A stretch of 64,000 bases of DNA from Trachythela sp. YZ-2020 (GCA_016169945.1 JADLSH010000076.1:2423001-2487000), one strand, 5' to 3'. Shown: positions 23,700 to 35,940, counted from the stretch's first letter. Notes: generated by a model from the sequence alone, not told the origin. A program made the numbers and translations.

Positions 23700-25076
23700 T
23701 TAGCCAATCAAAATTTGCGAAATATATGTATCAGCTAAATATATATATATATCAGGTCATCTCGAAACAAAGAACGACTGGGATGGAGACTAACTATGCA
23801 GACGATCCTGACCTACGGATCGAACTAAAGCTTTGCATTAATCAATAACATGGTTTTCCACAAATTACCAAAGGGATATATTCAGTCTATTTTTTAATCT
23901 CTATTTTTTGGGCTATCAATCCCATATTTCTTATGCAACCTTTGATGTTTGTCCAGCTCCTATTGGGAAATAAATGCTCTTTTCCATTTAAGAACTTCTC
24001 GCAAATATCCTTTCCTGGGACCTTTGCAGCCCTAATATATTTTTCAAAGTAGATCGAAAGTGATATTTTCTCCTGAGCAGTCCACATTTGTGGTTTACAC
24101 TTTTGTCGAGAGGACACTACATTAAAAAAAGTAAAAAGTTTTAACTTTTTATCAACTTTAGGGCTGCCGAATACCATGTACCAATGACACTGGCAATGTG
24201 CGCTAAAACTATATTGTTAGAAAACAAATCGGAGTTCGTTTCTTATCAGACTCTTTAGTGACAATTTATTAAAATCGGACAAAAATAAGCATTCGGCTAA
24301 ACGTCAGCTACAGGCTGCACTTTCACACAAATCTTTGAGTTCAAGTCATTCAAGTTTTTGAATGCAGATGGATACGGGATAATTCATGAAGTGTATTCAA
24401 TTAAAATGCATAAGATTATGTTTTTCATGCTTGTCAAGATGTTATCATAATCACAATACATCTTGATAAAAAATGAGAGCTGCATATTTATATAAAGCCA
24501 ATATATAACACCAGGATATGAACGAATGAATTAAGCTTCATTATAAGGGCGGACGCGGACCCTGATTAGAAAAGCGATGGGGAGAACAAGCAAAAAAATT
24601 CGCTCAAAGCAAAAGGAAATAAAAATATGAGAAAAAAAATTCGTGACAATATATTCCTTAACATACCTTGGTTTTCTTTCTTTGGTTTATCATTTGGAAT
24701 TCTGTTACCTAGCAGAAAAAATATACCGGTATAAATTTCGTCATCCATATAAACCGTCGAAACTGGAATTTAAAATAGTGAAATACCCTCAGGGCAGGAG
24801 CTGGTTAGGGGATCCGCTAAAGTCTAGCATATTTTTAATAGCGTTGAGCTGTGTCGTTTTGGGGAGGAGTGGTAAAGGACTGGCTGCCTCCGCTAATAGT
24901 CTATAATGTGTGTTTTGAGCAATCCGTAGATAATCCGTTGTCATTTACGAACAGAAACTGCTTACGGTGATTTATTTGTTTTTATTGATGTTTGTTCCTT
25001 CGACCTATCAGACATTGTTACACATTTTTGCACTGTGGTTACAGATTTTTGCAATGCCGTTTTGAAGTTAATTAAA
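23700..25076. other. Intergenic, nothing recognised
   Basis: Contains a TA-rich tract near 23738-23752 but no supported gene or repeat. Open stretches here are short and unconvincing. Confidence 0.35.
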
Positions 25077-25438
25077 TTGTATTATAAGAATAGGTAATAG
25101 AACCTCCACTGGCGTTAAATAATTGGTATGTTATGTCCTTTATGTAATTGTGTATGCATGTATGTGCCATATTATATAATACCATATTATATATGGTGTA
25201 AATGGCTTTTAAACAATCATGAGGGTCTGAAAGCTAGACCGTGCTGTAGAATGTCCAAAAAGCATGTGAATAGCCTGCACTGTATATCATACAGCCTTAA
25301 ATAACAGGTCTTATAGATTGTGTAATGTTGGTAGTTTCTGAATGTAGGTGTGGTTTGTTTGGTGCATATATGCTTTATTCACAGGGTCTGAAACATTGGC
25401 CATGCTGTGAAGTACATAAAATTGTATTATAAGAATAG
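25077..25438 (-). repeat. PLE pseudo-LTR, 3' copy
   Basis: One unit plus the first 18 bp of the next. Shared landmarks with the 5' copy: AACCTCCACTGGCGTTAAAT, CAATCATGAGGGTCTGAAAG and TTCACAGGGTCTGAAA. Confidence 0.8.
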
Positions 25439-25680
25439 TGTGTGTCCCTATTACAACAATGAGTGTTAATTCAAAATATATTTCGGGAATGTTCTGTAGC
25501 CATCTGTGATGAGCCATGAATTCATTGGTGTCTATTTTTTGATATCCTCTCTTACTGTCGAAAATACTCCATTGTTGTGTTGCGATGTCTTTACCGCTCC
25601 CATCCTAAGCTTTTCATGTATATTTTTAGGCAGACATGGTTTCAGTGATTTTGGTGTTTGTGTTTTGTCTCTTTGTGGTG

Positions 25681-27089
25681 TCATAGTAATTGTATGCTGG
25701 GTTCTTTCGCAGTCTTTTTAAGTTTGCTGCTTACCAGCATGTCTTTAATATTTCTATTACGTTTGTAAGCGACCATTGGCATGTCTGGCCATAGTATTTT
25801 TAATGTCGGATCGCTTTCTATAAGGTGCCGATGTTTTTTCAATATTTGGCCAATATGAGTTGTGTTAGTATTGAAGGTTATGTGAAATGTCAGTTGTGTT
25901 GCTGTTTTGTTAAGGTTTTCTTTGTGCAGTAGTTGTTTTTGTGTGTACTCTGCGACCTTTGTAAACTCGTTGTCAATGGAATTTGTGTTGTAACCTCTGG
26001 TCATGAGAATGATTTTGAGTTTTTGTAGTTGATTTTGTAATGTCGTGTCATCTGTTATTGGCCGTCTGTAGCATAGTGCTTGGCTGTAGATTATGCTTTG
26101 TTTGCATGTGTTATGGTGAAAGGAAGTGTTATGTAGTAGCATGGTTTTGTCTGTTGGTTTGATGTAAAGGTCGGATTCAAGTTTGTTTAGCTCATTAATG
26201 TAAATTTTTGTGTCTAGAAAATGTACAGTCCTGGTGGAGTGTTCGTACTCAAATTTAATAGTTGGGTGTATTTCGTTAATGTATTGGAGAAATCTAAGTA
26301 AGGATGCTTCACCGTGGCACCATATAGCGAAATTGTCATCCAGAAATCTCATCCATTCAAGAGGTGTCAGGCCCTCTGGTGCATTTTTAAGGATTTCTTC
26401 CTCTAGTGCTGCCATGAATATATTGGCAAATGAGACATAGTTGTTCCCATTGCTGTCCCGTGCATTTGTAAGTAATATTTGTCATTGAATTCAAAGTAAT
26501 TGTTTTCAAGTATCAGTTCAGGTATAGTACGAATCATTTGTGTGTTTACCCTTGTAGTGTTGTGATTGTTTAGTAGATTAATTGAGGTGTTAATTCCTTC
26601 TTGACTTGGGATGTTTGTATAGAGACTTGTCACATCTATTGTAAGGAGTATATATTCTTTTGGTAGTGTATCATTCAGTTGGAAAATGCGTTTGAGAAAG
26701 TCTGTTGAGTCTTTAACGTAAGATGGTATGTGTTGCACAAGTGGTTTTAGATAAACGTCTACATACTCCGATAGCCTGACGGTGGGACCCTCGCAACCCG
26801 AGATAATTGGTCTCCTCGGGACGTCAGGTTTGTGTATTTTAGGAAGCAAATATAACGATGGTTTCCTAATTGGTTTATCCATAAATAGAAACTTAAAAGT
26901 TGTGTTATCAATAAGTTTGTCAGTGTAAAAGCTTTTTACAATGGTGTTTAATTTAGTTTTCAGTTGAGGAAATGGGTCTGTTTTGATGAGTTTGTAGTTC
27001 CGTTTGTTGTTTAGTTGTTTGTTCGCCTCCGCTATATAGGAGTCTCTAGGCCATATAACTATAGCACCCCCTTTATCGGCAGGTTTCAC
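25681..27089 (-). pseudogene. Penelope-like reverse transcriptase
   Basis: Two overlapping minus frames (27089-26403 and 26415-25681) form one RT. Motifs in order: MKPADKGGAIVIWPRDSYI, YLLPKIHKPDVPRRPIISG (a hallmark of PLE RTs), LLTIDVTSLYTNIPSQEGI with the first catalytic Asp, the MHGTAMGTTMS/FANIFMAALEEEI stretch where a frameshift falls (about 26410-26440), and RFLDDNFAIW with the Asp pair. After the RT, PMVAYKRNRNIKDMLVSSKL matches the conserved PLE segment before the endonuclease, but the frame stops at 25681 and no GIY-YIG motif follows before the terminal repeat 240 bp away. Confidence 0.8.
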
Positions 27090-27763
27090 TATAAGTTGAT
27101 CGTTTTTGCGAAGGTTATCAACAGCCTGTTTTTATGTCTTTGAGAAATTGTTGTGTACCCTGGTATTTTTATCGTTACTGTTCAATTTATCAGGGGTTTT
27201 GAGTTCATGTATAGATAGAATCATATTTAGTGGGTTGAGGTTTTGGGACAAATTTTAGTCCTTTGTTTAATATATTTTTAGTTGGCTCCGAGATTGGAGT
27301 GTTGGACAGGTTGATTATATTGTCCCCTGTTTTTTAATTTTATTGAGTAATTGTTTCTTAGATTTGTGTCCATTGTTGTTCTGGTTTCGTTTGTTTTGTA
27401 GGTGTGCGATTAGGTTTGGTTTAGTTATTGTTACTTTCTGTTGTGGTTTGGTTAGTTGGTTGTGTTGTAAGTAGCTTAGGATGTGTGCTGGTTGGATAAA
27501 ATTTTAAATCTGTTTTTGTATGTGGTTTTGTAGTGCTGGACTCATTCTGGTGTTAATTCTGTTAGTAAAATGTGGCGTTCTTACATCAGGTATGAGTGGG
27601 CCCAGTGGGAAGATAGGTTGTGTTGTCATATTAGGTATAAGTTGGCCTTGTGTATTGTGTTGTGTACGCATTAATGTTGGCCTATAGGTTGGTTTCTGTG
27701 TTGGCGTTTGTCTTTAAGTCTTTTTGTATTTCTGTTGGTTTTGCAGCGTTGTTTGTTAGTCTT

Positions 27764-28200
27764 ATTGTATTATAAGAATAGGTAATAGAACCTCCACTGG
27801 CATTAAATAATTGGTATGTTATGTCCTTTATGTAATTGTGTATGCATGTATGTGCCATATTATATAATGTATGGTGTAAATGGCTTTTAAACAATCATGA
27901 GGGTCTGAAAGCTAGACCGTGCTATAGAATGTCCAAAAGGCATGTGAATAGCCTGCACTGTATATCATACAACCTTAAATAACAGGTCTTATAGATTGTG
28001 TAATGTTGGTAGTTTCTACATGTAGGTGTGGTTTGTTTGGTGTATATATGCTTTATTCACAGGGTCTGAAATATTGGCCATGCTGTGAAATACATAAAAT
28101 TGTATTATAAGAATAGGTAATAGAACCTCCACTGGCGTTAAATAATTGCTATGTTATGTCCTTTATGTAGTTGTGTATGCATGTTTGTGCCATATTATAT
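27764..28200 (-). repeat. PLE pseudo-LTR, 5' copy (1.3 units)
   Basis: A full unit at 27764-28098 followed by a partial unit (28099-28200) in the same orientation, with small differences from the 3' copy (for example GCATTAAAT for GCGTTAAAT). Confidence 0.8.
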
Positions 28201-28340
28201 AAAAACCAGCACTCCTAATGACTTGTGCGTCCAACTTAAATTTCATGTACTGTTTAAGTTTTTTGTTTATTCGTACACAACTATCGATATATTGAAATTT
28301 CACGAATTTTAGCCAAAAAAGTTTGCTAAGCATCAGTCAA

Positions 28341-28605
28341 ACATAACAAAATGTTGAAATGTTAAACTCTTACTAAAACGTTTAAAATACTAATTTCTAA
28401 AAATCCCTTTAGACACTCATATTAATTGGTAGTTTACTAGTTTCGTCGTTAGACCTCTAATTAATTGGTAGTTTACTAGTTTAATCGTTAGACCTCAACG
28501 GCAAAACTAGTAAACTGCCATTTATATGAGTGTCGAAAGGGATTTTTAAAAATTAGTATTTTAAACGTTTTAGTAAGATTTTAACATTTCAACATTTTGT
28601 TATGT
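28341..28605. mobile_element. Long-hairpin element (palindromic MITE)
   Basis: The left arm begins ACATAACAAAATGTTGAAAT and the right arm ends with its inverse at 28605. Arms of about 100 bp pair almost fully (ACTCATAT/ATATGAGT, AAATCCCTTT/AAAGGGATTT). The left arm carries an internal duplication of about 40 bp (GGTAGTTTACTAGTTT twice). Family unknown. Confidence 0.65.
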
Positions 28606-28609
28606 TTTA

Positions 28610-31375
28610 AATGATATATTCAATAATTAGCGCATTGCATACATTTCGTCAACCATAGATTTTTAAAATTGGAATATAAAATAGCTATCGTCATGTTTAA
28701 TATTTTAAAATTTACCTTGACCAGTCGGTGCCATTTCGTCCCCTGCCTCTGGGCTCCTTGTTCCCGATTGGTTTACTAACCCTTTAACGAAAGTTCATAA
28801 ATTAGATGTATACATTGAAAAAAATAATTGCCTGAAAAAAATAAGTATGTCTAGTACCAGGACGGCGCCATCGTTTTTGTGTGTGGTGTTTGTGATACCT
28901 GTCTTCTCGTTTGTCTATGTCCAAAGCAAATCTAAAGATGAAGGGAACTGGAATAGTACGATTAATCCTCTGACACTGGAAAGTTGTTGTTGCATGTGGT
29001 ATACTTACTTGGGCTTTCTTCCTCAATGTCAGTGCAATTGAATTCTATAAAATAAGACTATTACTGTCAAGACCATTACATAAGACTATTAGAAATCTAT
29101 ATTGGAGGGTTATTAATAACTGCGATAACTCTAAATCTGGGGTAACTGGCCCCCACCCTTATGGAAAATTTACAATTTGTCGAAAATTTCATCTAAAAAG
29201 GCTAAAAACAGCCAATTTAAGCTGTACGTGGGGGGGAGGTTGTCGGACATTTGATGGTTTTGTCGAAAATTTAGGAGGCTTTGTCCCTCCCAGGAAAAAT
29301 GAATTTCCGCCAATGCACGCAGTATTAGCAAATCCCTCTTGTCACTACATGCTATTTATCAGAAATGAGTGGTGATGCATTTCAACAGGCAAAGTTTTTA
29401 TCGATCGCATCCAAGGCAGTAATCCACTTTTAAGCTATTTTCAAATACCAGCTGTCTCAATGCATGTCAGATAAAGTTTATACTTACCGGCCAGGTTAAT
29501 ATCTCGCAAAGACCTTCCCTTGAACTGGCCAGCCTGTCCTTCATCAACAGCCACAAGGAGATACATGTCCTTCATCAACAGCCACAGCAGTACACATCGA
29601 CTCGTAGTTTTGACGTCTCTCCTGACCTTCTTTTATTAAAAATGATCATTCTGGCTTTAGAATGAGTTCGTCCCTCCTAGCCACCAAGCTAATATTATCC
29701 AACTTCATCCTCGGCAACACGTGGTCAGCTAAGTCTCCATTACAATTTTCCAACGCATTGTTGGTTGAAAGTAAAAGGCTGCAATTATATCGTAGCCTTC
29801 TTGGATGGACTTCCTTGTGTTCGAAAATTACGAAAACTATATAAGTATTAAAAACCTTTTTTCCATTAATGGGCAAGGGGGGGGAGGGTTGGTTATTTTT
29901 ATCAAAAGTCACTTTCAAATTGTTAGACACTAGGGTGCTATTTAGAAACATACAGAGTTGGATGTTGATAATGATAACGTTAGTTATACTTAGAAAAATC
30001 TGGGAATTTTGGAGGTTCTCCCTGGGCTATTTTGATATTTTTGAAGCGCAGGTTTTAAATAGAAACGAGGACGAATTCTTTATAATATAATTTAAAATAC
30101 CGATGATGAACCCAGCTAAATTCAATTTTTTAAATACTTAAAACGAAATGAAGACAACTTAATCTGGAAACTCCAACTAAAATATAGGTTAAACTCATAT
30201 ATATAGGATCGATGCTGACTTCAGTATTTACTCTGTGTAGTGTCAGACAGCCGTTTTACTTGTCAGTAGAAGAGTCATACGGTACGACTAGGCTTGCGTT
30301 GTATATTTGGCTGGGGTTGCAAAAGAAAAACGATATCATAGTTTAGCTGGTAAATTAGTAATTCTTAGGCAAATAGGCAAAGTCTTTTGTTATTTTCATC
30401 TATAAATGGTCTAGTAGATATACAATCCAAATATGTATAAATTTCTATTTAGTGCATGGAACTACTAGAAAGAGAAAATACCTAAGACAGAATTAACAAT
30501 ACGGTTTTTAAAATTCTCTATTTTCATGAACTAACCTTAAAGATTGGCTTAATCTTCTGAGCTACTGACAGTCCAGCATCTGAAAAAGATATTAACAAAT
30601 ACTTTGCTACAATGGAAGTCGGTATTACTACAGCCAAAACATTCCTATTAAGACAAATCTCTTAATATACTTTTCTTGCATGAGTCTACTTCGAAGTAGT
30701 TGGATAATGTATAGGTGCATCATAATCGGTTAATTTAACGGGTTTAATAAAACGCTAAATTTATGGTATTTATAGTTACGTTAATGGAAAAGTAAATGGT
30801 TCAGCTCAGTTAAGGGTCATTTAGGGAATAATTGAAGCAAAATATAGTTAAGTTTAAATAAGCTCAGTTGACTTAATAGGTCACCAGTAATTCTTTGAGA
30901 TTTGCCTTAATTTAAAGCCTACAGTTTCGATTGAGTCGTAAATGTCGTGAACCATGAAGCTGGCTGATATGATAGTAGAGATTGATCAAGGATACTGATT
31001 TGCCTACAACACACACAAACTACGGGATAGATCCAGACTATTTCACGTCATAGAAAATGGCTTGTTCATGCATGACAGTTACGATCAAATGGAAACCGGG
31101 GTTAACTAAGTATTTAACCTGTCTTGTAAAATGAGTAATATTTGTGACCTTGTTAATGTATATTTAGATTCAAAAACCTGTACATGTGATCTAAATACCA
31201 CACTGTGTTCGTAAGTATGGTATAAATAACATATTTGTATTCCCAGGATGCTACTGAGGTTTTAACTTATTTCAAACTTTGATTATTCCCATATTTTATT
31301 CCGCTCATATTGTACATTTCAATATTTTTAGTGACAACTTTAATTGAAACAGTTATATAAGGAAAACTTTCTCTT
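28610..31375. other. Long interval without a supported gene
   Basis: Scattered short open frames show no known motif. Two near-identical 21-bp stretches (CCTTCATCAACAGCCACA at about 29537 and 29570) are the only local duplication noticed. Nothing else can be supported. Confidence 0.35.
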
Positions 31376-31868
31376 AATGGGCGACTTGCGCTAAAGCAAA
31401 GCATCACGGTATATTAGTTAAACGGCAGAATTTTTCAACATGGCGTTTGTATTTTTCGAACGAGGGAAGGTGCTAAACACATGGGAATTGAAAGAAAAGT
31501 TTTATCATTTTCACTTCGATTAAAGTTTATATGAAATCTGTACGGCTTGTTTTATATTTCTACTTTGTCTTGGGTTTCTACGAGCGAGTGTGGTTGAAAT
31601 ATTCAACATCGCGTACAGAGTCACTGAAGGGGGGAAGGAGTTCGATTCGAGGTTGTCAGACACCAATTTTGGAATAGTTCACAATACAAAGGTGAGTACT
31701 GCATTAAGTTATTTTCAGGATAAGGAACACGTTGTGACTCATTGTTTGCCTGAAAATTTCGGCGATCGATTTAATTCTAGCGACTTGAGAGTAAAAAATG
31801 TTTGCACACTTGACCATCCCGAAAGAACACATGTTTGATCAAACGTTCTTCTCACAAATCAAAACATC

Positions 31869-33276
31869 AATCAATCAATCAATCAAAAAACTTTATTTAA
31901 ACACGGTAAAATCTACAGTATGGTATAAAAATAACGTAACATTTTACAATAACAATTTACTGATACAGAGACAATTTACACTTAGACTTTTACACATATT
32001 AAAAACTACAACATGTTTACTGATTTACAAGATTGCCGTGCGGGAGTCCGTATCATATGGAAAATAGGTTGTCAATTTCTCTTTTGAATTGACTAAGAGA
32101 GCATATTGCTCGTACATTTTGAGGTAACTCATTCCACAGCACCGCCCCGTTATAACTAAAACTTCGTTTACCGTAGTTCGTTCGCGGTTTTGGCACCAAT
32201 AAAGTGTTTTCAGAGTTTCTCAAATTGTATCCTGTGCTGCGGGATTCAAACAATTCATGAAGATAATGCGGAGTCAATTCGTTAATCGTTTTAAACATCA
32301 ATATAGCTTTATGCTTTTTCCGGCGTGTTGAAAGATTATCCCAGCCCAGCTTACTAAAAAGGTCGCTGGAACTAGCATCATATCGAGATTTGGTGATGAC
32401 CCTCGCTGCCCTATTTTGCAATTTTTGCAATTTATCATTTAACGTGATATTTAAACCATCCCAAGCTGAACTACAATAATCAAAGTACGGTTGTATTAAT
32501 GCTCCATAAATTTTCAGGGCAGTATTTGTATCTATGAATTGGCGCACCCGCTTAAGAGCTCCAATAGCTGATGCAATCTTTTTGGAAATATTTTCGACAT
32601 GCCGTGCCCATGTAAGGTGCTCATCGATTTGTAGGCCTAGGGATTTCGTTTCGTTAACTCTCTTGATAGCCTTACCATCAATTTCCACGCTTATGTGTTC
32701 GTTATTATGTACGAGTAATCGTTGACGAGACCCGATTATCATAAATTCCGTTTTAGAGACGTTTAGACTCAATCTATTAGTTAGTAGTCATTGATGAAGA
32801 TTTTTCAGTTCGGAATTAATTATTAGCTCAAGCTCCGTTACGGATTTTGCTGCGATGCTTATATTAGTGTCGTCTGCAAACATTCTTGGAGAGGCTCTGT
32901 TGAGACAATTAGGCAGATCGTTAATATATATTAAGAACAATAGAGGTCCCAAGTTACTACCTTGTGGTACCCCACAGGTTATTTTAACAGCTTCAGATAA
33001 CTCACCATTGACGCAACACCTTTGGCTGCGGTTACTTAGATATGATTCAAAGAATTTGATACCGTTTTGGTCAACACCATACATTTGTAACTTCCGTAAG
33101 AGAATGGCGTGATCAATAGTATCAAATGCTTTTTTGAGGTCGATAAAAATTACCCCGTTAAGAAGACCATTATCTATATTAATTGACCAATTGTCCGTGG
33201 CTTCTGTTAGGGCAGTTAGTGTACTGTGCAATGGTCGAAAACCAGATTGATACGCAGAAACCAGATTGATACGCAG
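31869..33276 (-). pseudogene. 5'-truncated CR1/L2-type LINE insertion (RT C-terminal half)
   Basis: Inserted in the left arm of the palindromic element with target duplication ACATC (31864-31868 / 33277-33281). The minus frame is open from about 33270 to 32053 except for one TGA at about 32785, probably a mutated Trp (LHQ*LLTNRLSLN). RT motifs: [50 protein letters not shown] and RMFADDTN. The C-terminal half has IDEHLTWARHV and NRAARVITKSRYD. The 3' end carries four ATCA repeats (31869-31885). One nonsense codon and few other lesions suggest a fairly young insertion. Confidence 0.8.
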
Positions 33277-33532
33277 ACATCGAGGTTGTTTGGCAGGAAA
33301 AATAAAAACAGTTGCTGTTTGAAATACCGGGCTTTCACATTTCAAAGGTTTTCGCTGTTACAAAAAAGATTTAAAAAGTAGTGCTATTAGCTGCTGTTCA
33401 AGTGTCTTAATACTCACTGGAGTTTTTTAACCACAACATATTTACACGAGTCTAATTTAAAGCAACCTCGCTTGTTTCGAGTATATTGTGGAAAGTTTCA
33501 AGCTGTTTGGTTTACGGTCTGTTTTGATAAAT

Positions 33533-33888
33533 ATGGCAAGTGACATGGAAAAAGTGCCTAAAGGTAAAAAGTGTGGGGGAATGACCTGTTGTGTGCCACT
33601 TTGTCGAAGCAACAGTGTAAAAAATCCGGAATTATCCTTCCATAAATTTCCTCTGGATTCGAGCTTAAATTAAAGGAAATATGGCTAAATGTGTTGGGAA
33701 TACAAAGACAACCTTTAAAAAAACACAAAATGTGTTCCTTACACTTTGCCGGTGGAAAGAAATCCTTTGGTGCATTGCCAACTGTCCTTAAAATATCATG
33801 CAGACAAACTGTAAACAGTATCCTAGGCAGGGAACATATTTTAGACAATGACACTACTGAAACAACCCAGTCTAAACAACTGGCATAG
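33533..33888 (+). pseudogene. THAP-domain gene start (left arm), frameshifted
   Basis: ATG at 33533. The frame has CCVPLCRSNSVKNPELSFHK (first Cys pair of the THAP C2CH finger) and stops at TAA 33671-33673. In another frame the domain continues with EIWLNVLGIQRQ and HKMCSLHFAGGKKSF, the C-x2-H half and AVPTxF-like end. A single-base change around 33668-33673 separates the halves. The identical break exists in the right arm. Confidence 0.7.
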
Positions 33889-33978
33889 AGGCACAAGAGT
33901 CAATGAATGAAAAATTGCAGCTTTAAAAATATGACGAGTTATCATCTAAATACGAACAATGTGTACTGCAAATAGAGC

Positions 33979-34265
33979 ATGTACTTGCCAGTGACACAAA
34001 TTTTAAATTCTACACAGTTTTTTCAAAATTATGCAACATTTAAAGTTTTCTTTGACTTTCTGCAACCGGCATGTAATTTCTCAACTTACGCTGGTTCAAG
34101 TAACAATGTAGAATATTCAGCAGAATCGGAGAAAAAGCTGGGGCGAAAAAGGGCCAATGTCGCCAGAGCTAGAGTTGCTTATGGTTCTGGTTCGCATACA
34201 TTGTATTGTGGTCTTATGGGGGTGGACATTAAAAAAGATTTTTGCAAATCAAATGTACAATACTG
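33979..34265 (+). pseudogene. DDE_4-type transposase N-terminal piece
   Basis: FQNYATFKVFFDFLQPACNF and KKLGRKR, continued in another frame by SPELELLMVLVRI. This is the pre-catalytic helical region of THAP-linked DDE_Tnp_4 (Harbinger/ISL2EU-type) transposases. The catalytic domain is missing. Confidence 0.5.
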
Positions 34266-34279
34266 AAATAATAGAATCT

Positions 34280-34765
34280 ATACTGGAACAAATTACTGTT
34301 CCTAACTTTGCGGAAGTGTGTAAACATTTACCTTCTCTGGCTTATACACCATATACTGAAAACATTCTTTTTACAACCAAAGAACAAATGGTTGACAATA
34401 CATGACAAATGAATGCAATACAAGAGGTCAGTCACAGAGCAAACTTTGGTTTCATGAACAACGAGGTCGTTTAACTGCCTCACATTTCGATACAGTAATG
34501 AAACAAAGAGAAAATGTTTTCCCCATGTCACTACTTAGCAAAATCCTATTGTCAGCAAGTAATGTTACAAAGCCCCCAGAAGCATGTCAGTGGGGCAACA
34601 GTAATGAGCAGACTGCCATTGAAAAATATTTGGAGCAATAGAATTTCGATGAACTGATGACTGCATGTATTCAGTGTGCGTTAATTATTAACACAGAAGC
34701 TCCATGGCTTGGTGCAAGTCCAAACTGCTTGTTATATGATTCTGCAGAGCCAACATTATTTAGAT
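34280..34765 (+). pseudogene. YqaJ-type nuclease fragment
   Basis: After an uncertain start (LEQITVPNFAEVCKHLP), an open stretch has FHEQRGRLTASHFDTVMK and ACQWGNSNEQTAIEKYLEQ, then a TAG. In the same frame follow INTEAPWLGASPNCLLYDS, equivalent to the PxLGASxDG motif (the Asp appears as Asn). The catalytic E-x-K strand is lost where the right arm begins. It runs in the same direction as the left THAP piece, whereas in the complete element (36993-45970) the nuclease gene is on the opposite strand. Confidence 0.65.
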
Positions 34766-34833
34766 GATAACTCGTCATATTTTTAAAGCTGCATGTTCAG
34801 TTTTTAATTTTTCATTGATTGACTCTTGTGCCT

Positions 34834-35234
34834 CTATGCCAGTTGTTTAGACTGGGTTGTTTCAGTAGTGTCATTGTCTAAAATATGTTCCCTGCCTAGG
34901 ATACTGTTTACAGTTTGTCTGCATGATATTTTAAGGACAGTTGGCAATGCACCAAAGGATTTCTTTCCACCGGCAAAGTGTAAGGAACACATTTTGTGGT
35001 TTTTTAAAGGTTGTCTTTGTATTCCCAACACATTTAGCTATATTTCCTTTAATTTAAGCTCGAATCCAGAGGAAATTTATGGAAGGATAATTCCGGATTT
35101 TTTACACTGTTGCTTCGACAAAGTGGCACACAACAGGTCATTCCCCCGCACTTTTTACCTTTAGGCACTTTTTCCATGTCACTTGCCATATTTATCAAAA
35201 CAGACCGTAAACCAAACGGCTTGAAACTTTCCAA
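34834..35234 (-). pseudogene. THAP-domain gene start (right arm), same frameshift
   Basis: Inverted duplicate of 33488-33888. It has the same Cys-containing half (CCVPLCRSN), the same stop after DSSLN and the same displaced second half (HKMCSLHFAGG). Only a few substitutions separate the two arms. Confidence 0.7.
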
Positions 35235-35940
35235 AATATACTCGAAACAAGCGAGGTTCCTTTAAATTAGACTCGTGTAAATATGTTGTGGTTAAAAAAC
35301 TCCAGTGAGTATTAAGACACTTGAACAGCAGCTAATAGCACTTAAAAGTACTTTTTAAATCTTTTTTGTACCAGCGAAAACCTTTGAAATGTGAAAGCTC
35401 GGTATTTCAAACAGCAACTGTTTTTATTTTTCCTGCCAAACAACCTCGATGTTTTGATTTGTGAGAAGAACGTTTGATCAAACATGTGTTCTTTCGGAAC
35501 GGTCAAGTGTGCAAACATTTTTTACTCTCAAGTCGCTAGAATTAAATCGATCGCTGAAATTTTCAGGCAAACCAATGAGTCACAACGTGTTCCTTATCAT
35601 GAAAATAACTTAATGCAGTACTCACCTTTGTATTGTGAACTATTCCAAAATTGGTGTCTGACAACCTCGAATCGAACTCCTTCCCGCTTCAGTGACTCTG
35701 TACGCGATGTTGAATATTTCAACCACACTCGCTCGTAGAAACCCAAGACAAAGTAGAAATATAAAACAAGCCGTACAGATTTCATATAAACTTTAATCGA
35801 AGTGAAAATGATAAAACTTTTCTTTCAATTCCCATGTGTTTAGCACCTTCCCTCGTTCGAAAAATACAATCGCCATGTTGAAAAATTCTGCCGTGTAACT
35901 AATATACCGTGATGCTTTGCTTTAGCGCAAGTCGCCCATT

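Larger units (their letters stand above)
25077..28200 (-). mobile_element. Penelope-like element (PLE) with terminal direct repeats
   Basis: A unit of about 340 bp, starting ATTGTATTATAAGAATAGG, flanks a minus-strand reverse transcriptase on both sides (25077-25438 and 27764-28200). On the 5' side the unit is followed by a second, partial unit from 28099. Such tandem pseudo-LTRs are characteristic of Penelope-like retroelements. The ORF is broken by at least one frameshift, and no GIY-YIG endonuclease could be read downstream of the RT. Confidence 0.8.
31379..35937. mobile_element. Palindromic ISL2EU-type derivative
   Basis: Ends GGGCGACTTGCGCTAAAGCA and its inverse, each flanked by AT (31377-31378 and 35938-35939), the dinucleotide target used by ISL2EU. 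The inverted arms are about 1.17 kb each: 31376-31868 plus 33282-33952 on the left, and 34757-35940 on the right. Both carry the same broken THAP gene start. Between the arms lie a transposase N-terminal piece (33979-34265) and a YqaJ nuclease fragment (34280-34765). The left arm is split by a LINE (31869-33276), while the right arm keeps the empty site at 35444-35455. No intact gene remains. Confidence 0.7.

Noticed and set aside
25077..25438. Hammerhead ribozyme in the Penelope pseudo-LTR
   Set aside because: PLE terminal repeats often carry one, but I could not find the CTGATGA...GAAA core on the element's strand. A covariance-model search would settle it.
29646..29951. Minus-strand 101-codon frame as a host gene
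   Set aside because: No recognised motif, no supporting splice sites or neighbours; could not be distinguished from chance.
34826..35164. Plus-strand open frame of 112 codons, also present inverted at 33558-33896
   Set aside because: It is the antisense of the THAP pseudogene duplicated in both palindrome arms; the THAP zinc-finger pattern is on the other strand.
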